64,000 nt of DNA from Legionella parisiensis (lineage in GTDB: Bacteria; Pseudomonadota; Gammaproteobacteria; Legionellales; Legionellaceae). Below, in pieces: positions 56,810 through 64,000 of the stretch. The DNA lies in the NCBI RefSeq assembly GCF_001467945.1, contig NZ_LNYQ01000013.1:1463404-1527403 (forward strand), given 5' to 3'. The notes beneath the pieces were generated by a model. That model was not told the DNA's origin, did not search any database, and worked only from the letters and a program-made list of their open reading frames with translations. Each line of letters starts with the position of its first letter. Positions within the stretch are counted from its first letter, which is position 1. The position numbers and the translations under genes were made by a program.

Positions 56810-58394
56810 TTTTTTTCCCCTTAAGCAATTCCATTAACTGTTCAATATGTAGGGCTTTTGAGAAATACCAGCCTTGAAGAAATTGAACTTCGTTTTGTAA
56901 TAAATAATCTAGTTGCTCTCTTGTTTCTACACCTTCTGCAATAATAGCTAAATTAATTTTTTTTGCTAAATGAATGATTGCGTCGTTTAATGTTTCGGTG
57001 ATGGCTTTTGCGCCTATAGCATGAATGAATATTTTATCGATTTTAAGATAATTAAAAGGATAATATTGCAAGTAGCTGATACTAGAGTGTCCTGTCCCAT
57101 AATCGTCTATAGCTAATGAATATCCCACATCTCTTAGTTCTTGCATTCTGTCTATATAAATTTCATTATTCATATCGAGTAGGTAGCGTTCTGTTATTTC
57201 TAATAATATTTGGCTCGGTGAAATAGAATAGTGTCGCACGAGTTTATAAAACTTAGGAAAAAAATTATCATCAGTGAAATGTAGCGCACAAATGTTAAAT
57301 GATAAATAGAAGGTAGGTTTAGTCTTTAAGATACTCTTAGTTTCTTTAAATGCTGTTTCAATAATTTGTAATGTTATTGGAACAATTAAGCCTGTGTTTT
57401 CCGCTTCTTCTATAAAAAGATCGGGCATAATGATTTCATCTTGATTATCCTGCCATCTTAGGAGAACCTCAGCACCAGAATAGACATTATTTTTGGTATC
57501 AAATAACGGTTGATAAACGGGGTAAAATTGTCTGCTCCTAATAGCTTGCTTCATTGCTCCATGCAAAGAATAATACCTATTAAATAGACTCCTAATTAAA
57601 AAGTATGAAAAAAGCGAGAGCACTAAAACATAAAGCATTACTAAGATTTGGTTATGCCAAAGATTGCTAATTAGTGTTTGATCAGGTTCTGTAACTGTAA
57701 GTAAAACACCATTAAGGCTATTTAATCTTGTTGTAGCAAATATTTTTTTAAAGGGAAATGATGAATCAAGAAACATTTTATCTATCCAAGAGGGCTCTTT
57801 TATTTTCCTTATTTGGATAATTTCTTTTTTCTGGTTGGTGTCATATAAGGTGATTATGTGCTGGTTACTTTCCGGAACATCCAGTATATTTTCAAGTGTT
57901 GATATCATAATAATTATTTCTACCTGATAATCACCAATTTTTTTTTGGATTGCAAAAACTGGATGATTAAACATCGGTATTTTTAATGGGCCTATAATTG
58001 TTTGCTGTATATTATGACTTAAGAGAAAAGTCTGGTTATGTGGCAGGGTAGAGCATATAATTTGATGTTTTTTATCGTGAATTGCCAAACCAGAAATTTG
58101 TGCATGGTTGATAGTGATGTATTGAAGAAAAGGAAGAAAGTTAACTTCACATGTCAGGTTTTCCTTCTGATAGGGAGGGATTTGCTGCAAATCCAAAAGA
58201 GTATCATTAATAAAGTTATCAAGGTTATATGCGAGTTTATTGCTTAGTTCAGTAACCAAAGTAGAAGAGCTTTTAACCTTATTATGCCAAGTAATATAAG
58301 AAAATATAATTAGTAAAAAAATGGTGAAAAATATCCAGAATAATTTGAATCGTTTGTAGAAATAAAATGTCATGGTGCTGAATATTTTTCGCAT
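56802..58394 (-). CDS. Cyclic-di-GMP phosphodiesterase with CSS-motif sensor
   Basis: 530 residues. Two membrane helices (about 17-36 and 247-268) flank a periplasmic sensor with paired cysteines (LTCEVNF, Cys82; IICSTL, Cys114). This is the CSS-motif sensor, which in relatives responds to DsbA/DsbB redox state. The EAL domain fills residues about 285-525. Its catalytic residues are kept: GAEVLLRW (EVL in place of EAL), FNICALHF, LEITERYLL, IDDYGTGHSS, LKIDKIFI and IAEGVETREQLDYL. It should degrade c-di-GMP. No GGDEF domain. It starts just after the bioA stop. Confidence 0.9.
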   Translation of the reverse strand: MRKIFSTMTFYFYKRFKLFWIFFTIFLLIIFSYITWHNKVKSSSTLVTELSNKLAYNLDNFINDTLLDLQQIPPYQKENLTCEVNFLPFLQYITINHAQISGLAIHDKKHQIICSTLPHNQTFLLSHNIQQTIIGPLKIPMFNHPVFAIQKKIGDYQVEIIIMISTLENILDVPESNQHIITLYDTNQKKEIIQIRKIKEPSWIDKMFLDSSFPFKKIFATTRLNSLNGVLLTVTEPDQTLISNLWHNQILVMLYVLVLSLFSYFLIRSLFNRYYSLHGAMKQAIRSRQFYPVYQPLFDTKNNVYSGAEVLLRWQDNQDEIIMPDLFIEEAENTGLIVPITLQIIETAFKETKSILKTKPTFYLSFNICALHFTDDNFFPKFYKLVRHYSISPSQILLEITERYLLDMNNEIYIDRMQELRDVGYSLAIDDYGTGHSSISYLQYYPFNYLKIDKIFIHAIGAKAITETLNDAIIHLAKKINLAIIAEGVETREQLDYLLQNEVQFLQGWYFSKALHIEQLMELLKGKKNE

Positions 58395-58396
58395 GA

Positions 58397-59716
58397 TTAA
58401 GGCATTGCATAGGCTCCCTTTATAGAGTGTAGTGTTATTTCCGCTAATTTCCCAATTACCTCATAATCTGTATTCAATGGGGGCAGCCAATAAAGCGTAT
58501 TTCCTATAGGCCTAATTAAGGCTCCATGGTTTAATGCGTGCTGATAAACCTTATTACCTATTCGCTGCTGTCCTGCATCTTCTAGATCGGCAGCTACAAC
58601 TGCCCCAATTCCGCGTACGTTGCTTAATTTATCTGATAGTTGTGCAACCTCAGTTAAAGTGGAAAGCATGTATTCACCTAAGTTTTGTGCGTGTTCAATG
58701 ATTCTTTCTTGATACATAGCGCGGATTGTTGCTAATGCAGCGCTGACCGCCAGTGGGTTTCCACTATAGGTATGTGAGTGTAAGAAGGAGTTACCCGTTT
58801 CATAATCGGAATAAAACAGATCGAAAATAGAGTTGTCAATCATCACACAACTTAGAGGAACAGAGCCAGAGGTTAATCCTTTGGATAAACAAATCAAATC
58901 CGGTTCAATTTCTGCATGATTCGAAGCTAACCATTTACCCGTTCGCCCCATCCCTGTCATTATTTCATCGGCAATAAGGTAAATATTTTTACTTTGAGCC
59001 CAGGATGATAACCTTTTGAGAAAATCAGGACTATAACACAACATTCCTCCTGCTCCTTGAATCAATGGCTCAACAATAATAGCGCAGACTTTATCACTAA
59101 ATGCTTCTAATTCTTTTTCTACAGTGGACCAATATGAATCACAATTGTGCCATAAAGAATCTTCTTTCCCGGAAATGTAAGGAATATTTTGTATGTAATG
59201 GCAGGTCGGACCAAATGATGTATATGGCGCTTTATACAGCCCCAAATCACTAACACTCATTGTACCTAGTGTTTCTCCATGATATCCATTTTTAAGCGCA
59301 ATAAACTGATTTTTTTCTGTACCCTTAATTTGATTGGCATGGATTGCCAATTTCATCGCAATTTCAACAGCACTTGAGCCATCACTCGCAAAAAAAACGT
59401 GTTGTTTTTTAGTGATTTTAGCTAACTCTTCTGCCAACTCAACAAGAGCCGGGTGCGTAGTATTTGCGGTAATGACATGTTCAAAGCAATCCAACTGATC
59501 TTTTACCGCTGCAATAACTGCAGGATGTCCATGACCTAATGATTTACACCACCAGCTGGAAATGGCATCAATTAACGGACCTTTATCAGTATAAAGATAA
59601 CTTCCTTGAGCTTTTTCAATAATCAAGGGAGGGCATGTTTCAAAGTCTTTCATTTGGGTACAGGGATGCCAAAAATGTTTCAAATCCCGACTGATTAATT
59701 GGTATGTGTTGACCAT
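58397..59716 (-). CDS. bioA: Adenosylmethionine--8-amino-7-oxononanoate aminotransferase
   Basis: PLP enzyme converting KAPA to DAPA in biotin synthesis with SAM as amino donor. Blocks are LKHFWHPCTQMKDFE, ISSWWCKSLGHGHPAV, FFASDGSSAVEIAMKLA, IADEIMTGMGRTGKW and the Schiff-base Lys in LICLSKGLTSGSVPLS. I use the ATG at 59716 (about 439 residues), which begins nearer the conserved domain; an ATG at 59758 is also possible. The gene diverges from bioB, as in E. coli, and leads the bioA-EAL-secreted protein-coaE run. Confidence 0.94.
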   Translation of the reverse strand: MVNTYQLISRDLKHFWHPCTQMKDFETCPPLIIEKAQGSYLYTDKGPLIDAISSWWCKSLGHGHPAVIAAVKDQLDCFEHVITANTTHPALVELAEELAKITKKQHVFFASDGSSAVEIAMKLAIHANQIKGTEKNQFIALKNGYHGETLGTMSVSDLGLYKAPYTSFGPTCHYIQNIPYISGKEDSLWHNCDSYWSTVEKELEAFSDKVCAIIVEPLIQGAGGMLCYSPDFLKRLSSWAQSKNIYLIADEIMTGMGRTGKWLASNHAEIEPDLICLSKGLTSGSVPLSCVMIDNSIFDLFYSDYETGNSFLHSHTYSGNPLAVSAALATIRAMYQERIIEHAQNLGEYMLSTLTEVAQLSDKLSNVRGIGAVVAADLEDAGQQRIGNKVYQHALNHGALIRPIGNTLYWLPPLNTDYEVIGKLAEITLHSIKGAYAMP

Positions 59717-59797
59717 TTTAAAAATTTTGGTTGACAAGATGGAAGGGAACTTTATCATGTCCGTTAATTAAATAAAACGTGGATTTATAAAATGTAT

Positions 59798-59820
59798 CTA
59801 ATTTTCTTTTGAACAATTAG
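59798..59820. promoter_or_regulatory. Candidate operator between bioA and bioB
   Basis: CTAATT (59798-59803) and AATTAG (59815-59820) form an inverted repeat with an 11-base spacer containing TTTTGAAC. It lies in the divergent promoter region. The sequence is not the E. coli BirA site, so the link to biotin control is only positional. Confidence 0.3.
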
Positions 59821-59855
59821 GCTACTTTTTACATCTTAAATTTGGAGGTACTGTA

Positions 59856-60803
59856 GTGACTCAAGATAAGAAACATTGGTCTGTTTCTGAAATTACAGCA
59901 ATTTATGAACAACCTTTTAATGATTTATTGCATCAAGCCTCTACGATACATAGAGCAAATCATCAACCAAATTCTTTGCAATTCGCTTCTTTACTAAGTA
60001 TTAAAACCGGGGCTTGCCCTGAAGATTGTGGATATTGTTCGCAAAGCGGTCATTATAAGACTCATGTTGAAAAAGAAAAATTGATGTCTGTAGAGGATGT
60101 CTTGAAACGTGCCAAGGAAGCCAAAGAGGGGGGGGCACAGCGATTTTGTATGGGAGCTGCGTGGCGTTGTCCACCCGATAAGGTTATGGCTGAGTTGAAA
60201 GAAATGATCCAAGGAGTTAAGGCACTAGGATTAGAAACCTGTATGACTTTAGGAATGCTGAATCAAGAACAAGCCGTTTCTTTAAAAGAAGCTGGCTTGG
60301 ATTATTATAATCATAATATAGACACATCCCCTTCTTACTATGAAAAAGTAGTCACGACACGTAAGTTCAGCGATCGTTTAGATACATTGGATAATGTTCG
60401 ATCAGCCGGAATTAACGTATGTTGTGGTGGTATTCTAGGTTTGGGTGAAACCCGAGAGGACCGAATTGAATTCTTATTAACTTTGGCAAATATGGAAACA
60501 CCTCCAGAAAGTGTTCCTATAAATCGTCTAATCCCAGTTGAAGGAACTCCTCTTGCAAAAGCAGCAGAAGTGGAAGGGATTGAGTTAGTCAGAACCATTG
60601 CAACTGCGCGAATACTAATGCCACAAAGTATGATTCGGCTATCAGCTGGCAGAGTTGGAATGAGTGATGAGCTACAAGCTCTATGTTTTTATGCTGGAGC
60701 GAATTCTGCATGGTTGGGTGATAAACTTTTAACGGAAGAGAATCCACAGAGGACTAAGGATAAGGTCCTGTTTGACAAACTCGGTTTAACCGAGATGGCC
60801 TAA
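59856..60803 (+). CDS. bioB: Biotin synthase
   Basis: Radical SAM enzyme inserting sulfur into dethiobiotin. The radical SAM cluster cysteines are 54, 58 and 61 in [14 protein letters not shown]. The rest is typical: [48 protein letters not shown] and the Arg of [11 protein letters not shown]. It starts with GTG at 59856 behind a strong GGAGGT site. 315 residues. bioF follows directly. Confidence 0.97.
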   Translation: MTQDKKHWSVSEITAIYEQPFNDLLHQASTIHRANHQPNSLQFASLLSIKTGACPEDCGYCSQSGHYKTHVEKEKLMSVEDVLKRAKEAKEGGAQRFCMGAAWRCPPDKVMAELKEMIQGVKALGLETCMTLGMLNQEQAVSLKEAGLDYYNHNIDTSPSYYEKVVTTRKFSDRLDTLDNVRSAGINVCCGGILGLGETREDRIEFLLTLANMETPPESVPINRLIPVEGTPLAKAAEVEGIELVRTIATARILMPQSMIRLSAGRVGMSDELQALCFYAGANSAWLGDKLLTEENPQRTKDKVLFDKLGLTEMA

Positions 60804-61949
60804 ATGACTCTAAGCAATAAAATTAGAGATTATACAAATCAGCTGACACAAGAAGGCTTATTAAGAAATAGATTTGTGACAGCTGAAAATTCATCTTTAA
60901 TTCATTTTGACAGTAATGATTATCTATCTCTAACTCGAGATAAACGTATTTCTGAAGGATATCAACGTGGATATACCTTATTCCCAAGTGGGAGTGGCGC
61001 ATCTATGTTGCTGAGTGGTTATCACGCCAATCACCGTGCTGTTGAAGAAGCATTCGCCAATTTATTAGGTGCTGATGACTGTATTTTATTTTCTTCAGGC
61101 TATGCAGCAAATCTTGCAGTTACAGCGTTACTTGGCAAATTAAAAGTCCATTGTTTTATTGATAAGGAAATACATGCTTCAATTTATGATGGGTTAGCTT
61201 TGTCGCAGGTTAACTATACTCGTTATTTGCATAATAATTTAGATGACTTAAGCCGTAAGTTAACCCCAAATTTTTTTGAAAGTTCAGCCTTAATCACCGA
61301 AGGTATTTTTAGTATGAGTGGCCAATTGGCTCCATTGACAGAATTTTCTTCTCTTTGCAATTTAAGTCAAAATGCGCTGATCGTAGACGAGGCTCATTCT
61401 TTTGGGATTTTAGGCAGCCAGGGAAAAGGAGCAACAGCCTATCATGGATTAACTCAAAATGAAGTGCCGTTACGAATTATTCCATTAGGAAAAGCTTATG
61501 CGGCTCAAGGAGCGCTTGTTGCAGGAAAAGCAGACTGGATTAATGCATTATTACAAGCAGGGCGTTCTGTTATTTATTCAACTGCTGTAAGTCCGGCTTT
61601 AAGTTATGGCCTATTGAATACCTTGGAGATTGTTGTAAATGCTGAAGAGCGACGATTGAAATTAACACAACTGATTGCTCTATTTAGATCTTATGTTAAA
61701 CAATCACCGCTAAATTGGACTGATTCAATTAGTCCAATTCAACAGCTTCAATTAGGATGTCCGCATTTGGCTTTATACTATGCTCGCGAGCTAAAAAGAC
61801 GTGGTTTTAGTTGTTGTGCGATAAGAAAGCCTACAGTGAGTATCAAAGCATCGGGGTTGCGTGTTATTTTGAATTATAATCATACACCCGAGCAGATTCA
61901 TGAGCTATTTGATAAGTTAAGTGTAATTTATGAAAATAAACATTCATAG
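60804..61949 (+). CDS. bioF: 8-amino-7-oxononanoate synthase
   Basis: PLP enzyme condensing pimeloyl-ACP and alanine to KAPA. The 381 residues show [60 protein letters not shown] and the PLP Lys in [15 protein letters not shown]. Its ATG follows the bioB stop at once, and bioH overlaps its end by 20 bases. Confidence 0.95.
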   Translation: MTLSNKIRDYTNQLTQEGLLRNRFVTAENSSLIHFDSNDYLSLTRDKRISEGYQRGYTLFPSGSGASMLLSGYHANHRAVEEAFANLLGADDCILFSSGYAANLAVTALLGKLKVHCFIDKEIHASIYDGLALSQVNYTRYLHNNLDDLSRKLTPNFFESSALITEGIFSMSGQLAPLTEFSSLCNLSQNALIVDEAHSFGILGSQGKGATAYHGLTQNEVPLRIIPLGKAYAAQGALVAGKADWINALLQAGRSVIYSTAVSPALSYGLLNTLEIVVNAEERRLKLTQLIALFRSYVKQSPLNWTDSISPIQQLQLGCPHLALYYARELKRRGFSCCAIRKPTVSIKASGLRVILNYNHTPEQIHELFDKLSVIYENKHS

Positions 61950-62655
61950 TTATGGAAAAGGATTCCCTCTTGTTTTCTTTCATGGATGGGGATTTGATTG
62001 TCAGATCTGGTTAACTTTAGTACCTAAACTTTTTGAGGATTATCAGCTGATATTGGTAGATTTACCTGGATTTGGCCACAGTCCAGTCATGGATTGGGAA
62101 TCTTTTAAAGAACTCTTAGTAGAGCACTTACCTGATCGATTTGCTATAATCGGTTGGTCTATGGGTGGGTTATATGCTATGCGTCTGGCAGTAGAGGAAC
62201 CTGGTAGAGTAGATTACCTTGTTAACATAACTTCATCGCCGCGATTTTTAAACTCTGATCTGTGGCCAGGTGTTTCTCATGATGTTTTTAAAAAGTTTTA
62301 TAAAAATCTATTAGAAGAACCTCATGCAACGCTAAAAGAATTTTTGGTGCTTAATGGATTGTCCCGTAATGATAATCAGTTTCATCTGCCTGATAAGCTT
62401 CCATCGCAAGAAGGTTTGGAATTAGGTCTTAAAATTTTAGAAACCTGGGATTTACGTGAGAAATTAAAACAGTTTGATAAACCTTCGTGTTTTATCTTTG
62501 GTAGGCTTGATCCCATCGTTCCGATTAAAACGATGAATTTCATGAAACTATCATATCCTGATTTTCATTATGTATTATTCAAACGAGCCGCACATATGCC
62601 ATTTTTATCTCATATGGATTTATTTATTGAAGAACTACGAGGATTCATTAAATGA
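61930..62655 (+). CDS. bioH: Pimeloyl-ACP methyl ester carboxylesterase
   Basis: Alpha/beta hydrolase that frees pimeloyl-ACP from its methyl ester, closing the BioC-BioH route. Catalytic residues are the Ser of [13 protein letters not shown], the Asp of FGRLDPIVP and the His of [10 protein letters not shown]; the oxyanion region is VFFHGWGFD. 241 residues, slightly short of the E. coli protein. It overlaps bioF by 20 and bioD by four bases. No bioC methyltransferase gene lies in the window. Confidence 0.92.
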   Translation: MKINIHSYGKGFPLVFFHGWGFDCQIWLTLVPKLFEDYQLILVDLPGFGHSPVMDWESFKELLVEHLPDRFAIIGWSMGGLYAMRLAVEEPGRVDYLVNITSSPRFLNSDLWPGVSHDVFKKFYKNLLEEPHATLKEFLVLNGLSRNDNQFHLPDKLPSQEGLELGLKILETWDLREKLKQFDKPSCFIFGRLDPIVPIKTMNFMKLSYPDFHYVLFKRAAHMPFLSHMDLFIEELRGFIK

Positions 62656-63287
62656 AGCGTTTTTTTATCACGGGAACTGATACTGATTGCGGTAAAACCT
62701 ATATAACATCGTGCTTAATAAATTATTTTTCTTCAGCAGTTGCCATTAAACCGGTAGCAAGTGGATGCATGGAAATAGAAAATAAGCTGGTTAGCAGTGA
62801 TGCACAAAACTTGCAAAAAAATAATATCAGTCTGGATGTAATAAATCCTTGGCGATTTAAGCTGCCTGTATCACCCCATATTGCTGCACATCGCGAAGGG
62901 GTCTGTTTATCTGTTTGCGAAATTGCAGATTATTGCCTTAATTTGCAATTAGATGGGATAGAAAAATTGTTTATTGAGGGTGCTGGAGGATTAATGGTAC
63001 CCTTAAATAACCATGAAACCTGGATTGATTTTCTGCAGATTACCAAGATACCTGTTATTCTAGTTGTTGGGATGAAATTAGGCTGTATTAATCATGCCTT
63101 ACTGACAGAAACTGCTTTGCGAACAAATAATATTCAGTGTGTGGGATGGATTGCCAATTGTATTGATCCAAATATGCAAGAGTTATCAGCTAATATTGCT
63201 ACATTAAGTCAGAAGCTTACTTCTCCTCTTTTGGCAAAAGTACCATTTGCAAGCGACCTTTCAGCGATTGATTTTTTCTTTGACTAA
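62652..63287 (+). CDS. bioD: ATP-dependent dethiobiotin synthetase
   Basis: Closes the ureido ring of dethiobiotin from DAPA and CO2. The P-loop is [18 protein letters not shown], followed by [18 protein letters not shown] and [12 protein letters not shown]. 211 residues. It starts inside the bioH stop (ATGA) and is the last gene of the bioBFHD run. Confidence 0.95.
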   Translation: MKRFFITGTDTDCGKTYITSCLINYFSSAVAIKPVASGCMEIENKLVSSDAQNLQKNNISLDVINPWRFKLPVSPHIAAHREGVCLSVCEIADYCLNLQLDGIEKLFIEGAGGLMVPLNNHETWIDFLQITKIPVILVVGMKLGCINHALLTETALRTNNIQCVGWIANCIDPNMQELSANIATLSQKLTSPLLAKVPFASDLSAIDFFFD

Positions 63288-63315
63288 GCATTAATATTGG
63301 CTATTATCTTATCAC

Positions 63316-63344
63316 TTGTTGTTTAAGTAACTCTATTGTATTTT
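63316..63344 (+). promoter_or_regulatory. Putative sigma-70 promoter for the bufferin-like gene
   Basis: TTGTTG (63316-63321), 17-base spacer, TATTTT (63339-63344), then 34 bases to the start codon. Spacing is ideal; the hexamers are each imperfect. It implies transcription separate from bioD. Confidence 0.4.
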
Positions 63345-63378
63345 AAAGAAGAATTCATTTAATGTAAGGGAAAAACAA

Positions 63379-63642
63379 ATGTTTACACGAGATAAGTTGA
63401 TGCAATCAGTAATGACTGCTTTTTTTGTTCTTGTTGCAACAGGAAGTTCAGCAGCAGACAATGATACTACTGCCACAACTGAAAAATGTTACGGAATTTC
63501 TAAAAAAGGCATGAATGACTGTGCTACGGCTACTGCTTCATGCGCGTCTTCTGCTACTAAGGACAAACAAAAAGACGCCTTTATTTTGTTACCTAAAGGA
63601 TTATGTGATCGGATTGTTGGTGGTAGTCTCAAACCTGAATAA
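63379..63642 (+). CDS. DUF2282 (BufA1/bufferin-like) peptide
   Basis: 87-residue exported peptide of the DUF2282 type. A signal peptide (MQSVMTAFFVLVATGSSAA) leads to a short mature part with four cysteines: Cys37 (EKCYGI), Cys48 (MNDCAT), Cys55 (TASCASS) and Cys76 (KGLCDRIVGGSLK). The same four-Cys plan, including the final KIVGGSL-type end, defines bufferin precursors. In those, a DUF692 (MNIO) enzyme with a DUF2063 partner modifies the cysteines to bind copper. No such enzyme lies upstream, and the next gene is a YceI protein. GTAAGGG lies before the ATG. Confidence 0.82.
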   Translation: MFTRDKLMQSVMTAFFVLVATGSSAADNDTTATTEKCYGISKKGMNDCATATASCASSATKDKQKDAFILLPKGLCDRIVGGSLKPE

Positions 63643-63694
63643 AAATTTAAAATAACCTTTTTGTAAACTGATTTTAAAAATAAGGAAATTAATC

Positions 63695-64000
63695 ATGAAG
63701 CAAATTCTAGGAAACTGGGTTTCGTCATTACTTATCGCAATTAGTTTTTCTGCTCCAGCATGCGCTGCGCCTGAAACATACATTTTGGATAAAAATCATA
63801 CTTATGTATTATGGAGTGCTGACCACTTGGGTTTTTCAACTCAATTTGGCAAATGGTATGCAACGGGACAGTTGGTTCTTGACAAAGATAATCCAAGTCA
63901 AAGTAAAGTCAATGCGACAATTGATGTTAGAGATATGATTACGGGTATTCCCGAACTGGATAAACATCTAAAAAGTAAATTGTTTTTTAATGCTGAGCGT
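63695..64000 (+). CDS. YceI-family periplasmic protein (cut by window end)
   Basis: First 102 codons of a YceI lipocalin-like protein. A signal peptide (WVSSLLIAISFSAPACAA) is followed by ETYILDKNHTYVLWSADHLGFSTQFGKW (key residues D-x-x-H-S/T) and LDKDNPSQSKVNATIDV, a classic YceI start. The family binds polyisoprenoid lipids and is often found with redox or stress genes. The ATG follows TAAGGAAATTAATC. It starts 52 bases after the bufferin-like gene and probably shares its promoter. The C terminus lies beyond the window. Confidence 0.85.
   Translation, partial: MKQILGNWVSSLLIAISFSAPACAAPETYILDKNHTYVLWSADHLGFSTQFGKWYATGQLVLDKDNPSQSKVNATIDVRDMITGIPELDKHLKSKLFFNAER

Noticed and set aside
59798..59820. 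Classical BirA operator of the biotin operon
   Set aside because: The sequence does not match the TTGTAAAC-type half sites of the E. coli operator; only a generic inverted repeat is present.
63316..63378. Leader of an RsmY/RsmZ-type regulatory RNA
   Set aside because: The area lacks repeated GGA loops and any LetA-type upstream palindrome; a simple promoter explains it.
1..64000. CRISPR arrays, tRNA or rRNA genes, prophage or integrase
   Set aside because: No regularly spaced direct repeats, no tRNA-like cloverleaf or conserved T-loop sequence in the gaps, and no integrase, transposase or phage structural gene was found on reading the window.

Overview
The window is AT-rich gammaproteobacterial chromosome and almost certainly comes from a Legionella species. 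It carries a VpdC-like patatin phospholipase of the Dot/Icm effector type between pyrF and the ubiC-ubiA genes. It has a CpxRA pair, an LssY-type DedA/PAP2 membrane protein beside lipB, and a small protein ending in a CAAX box. The gene neighbourhoods (rpsA-lapAB-pyrF-vpdC; rlpA-dacA-DUF493-lipB-lssY; aceEF-lpdA) are those I recall from L. pneumophila. The species cannot be fixed from sequence alone. No rRNA, tRNA, CRISPR array or intact insertion sequence was seen.

Layout. 1-5.2 kb: rpsA with a clear terminator, then lapA-lapB, a DegT-type sugar aminotransferase and pyrF in a tight plus-strand run. 5.6-11.7 kb: accessory stretch with the vpdC-like effector, an orphan FimT/GspH-type pseudopilin, ubiC-ubiA, a decayed fatty-acid hydroxylase pseudogene and a small lipoprotein. 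11.8-19 kb (minus strand): nucleoside salvage (cdd, punA, deoC) interrupted by a short inverted-repeat element, a multi-pass membrane protein with an acidic tail, cpxA-cpxR, and corC-ybeY-phoH. 19-24 kb (plus): PHP phosphoesterase, YciO-like protein, trpS, and scpA-scpB-rluB. 24-30 kb (minus): L,D-transpeptidase, a membrane protein, lssY-like, lipB, DUF493 and dacA; rlpA diverges from dacA. 31-40 kb (plus): CPA2 antiporter, ampE-like, a Cys-rich lipoprotein, the pyruvate dehydrogenase genes aceE-aceF-lpdA, a terminator and rimI. 40.4-42.3 kb: gene-poor accessory island holding three consensus DnaA boxes and the CAAX-box protein. 42.3-54.8 kb: rlmD, relA, a DUF498 gene, alaC, an RpfE-like gene, recJ, dusA, secA and a MutT-type Nudix gene. 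55-59.8 kb (minus): nuclease/phosphatase, coaE, a small secreted protein, an EAL phosphodiesterase and bioA. 59.8-64 kb (plus): bioB-bioF-bioH-bioD, then a DUF2282/bufferin-like peptide and a YceI protein cut by the window end.

How the genes fit together. Most of the window is housekeeping: translation, envelope maintenance (LapAB, DacA, RlpA, L,D-transpeptidase, CpxRA), chromosome segregation (ScpAB), central carbon (PDH), cofactors (biotin, lipoate, CoA, ubiquinone), stringent response (RelA) and Sec export. LipB supplies lipoyl groups, which the E2 subunit of PDH carries on two nearly identical lipoyl domains. The host-interaction and novel material sits between these blocks. The best candidates for something new are the CAAX-terminated protein beside a DnaA-box cluster (40.4-42.1 kb), the bufferin-like peptide with no modifying enzyme in view (63.4 kb), a MITE-like repeat that supplies the stop codon of cdd, an LssY-like protein whose PAP2 motifs look degenerate and whose type I exporter partners are not next to it, and the acidic-tailed membrane protein at 14 kb.
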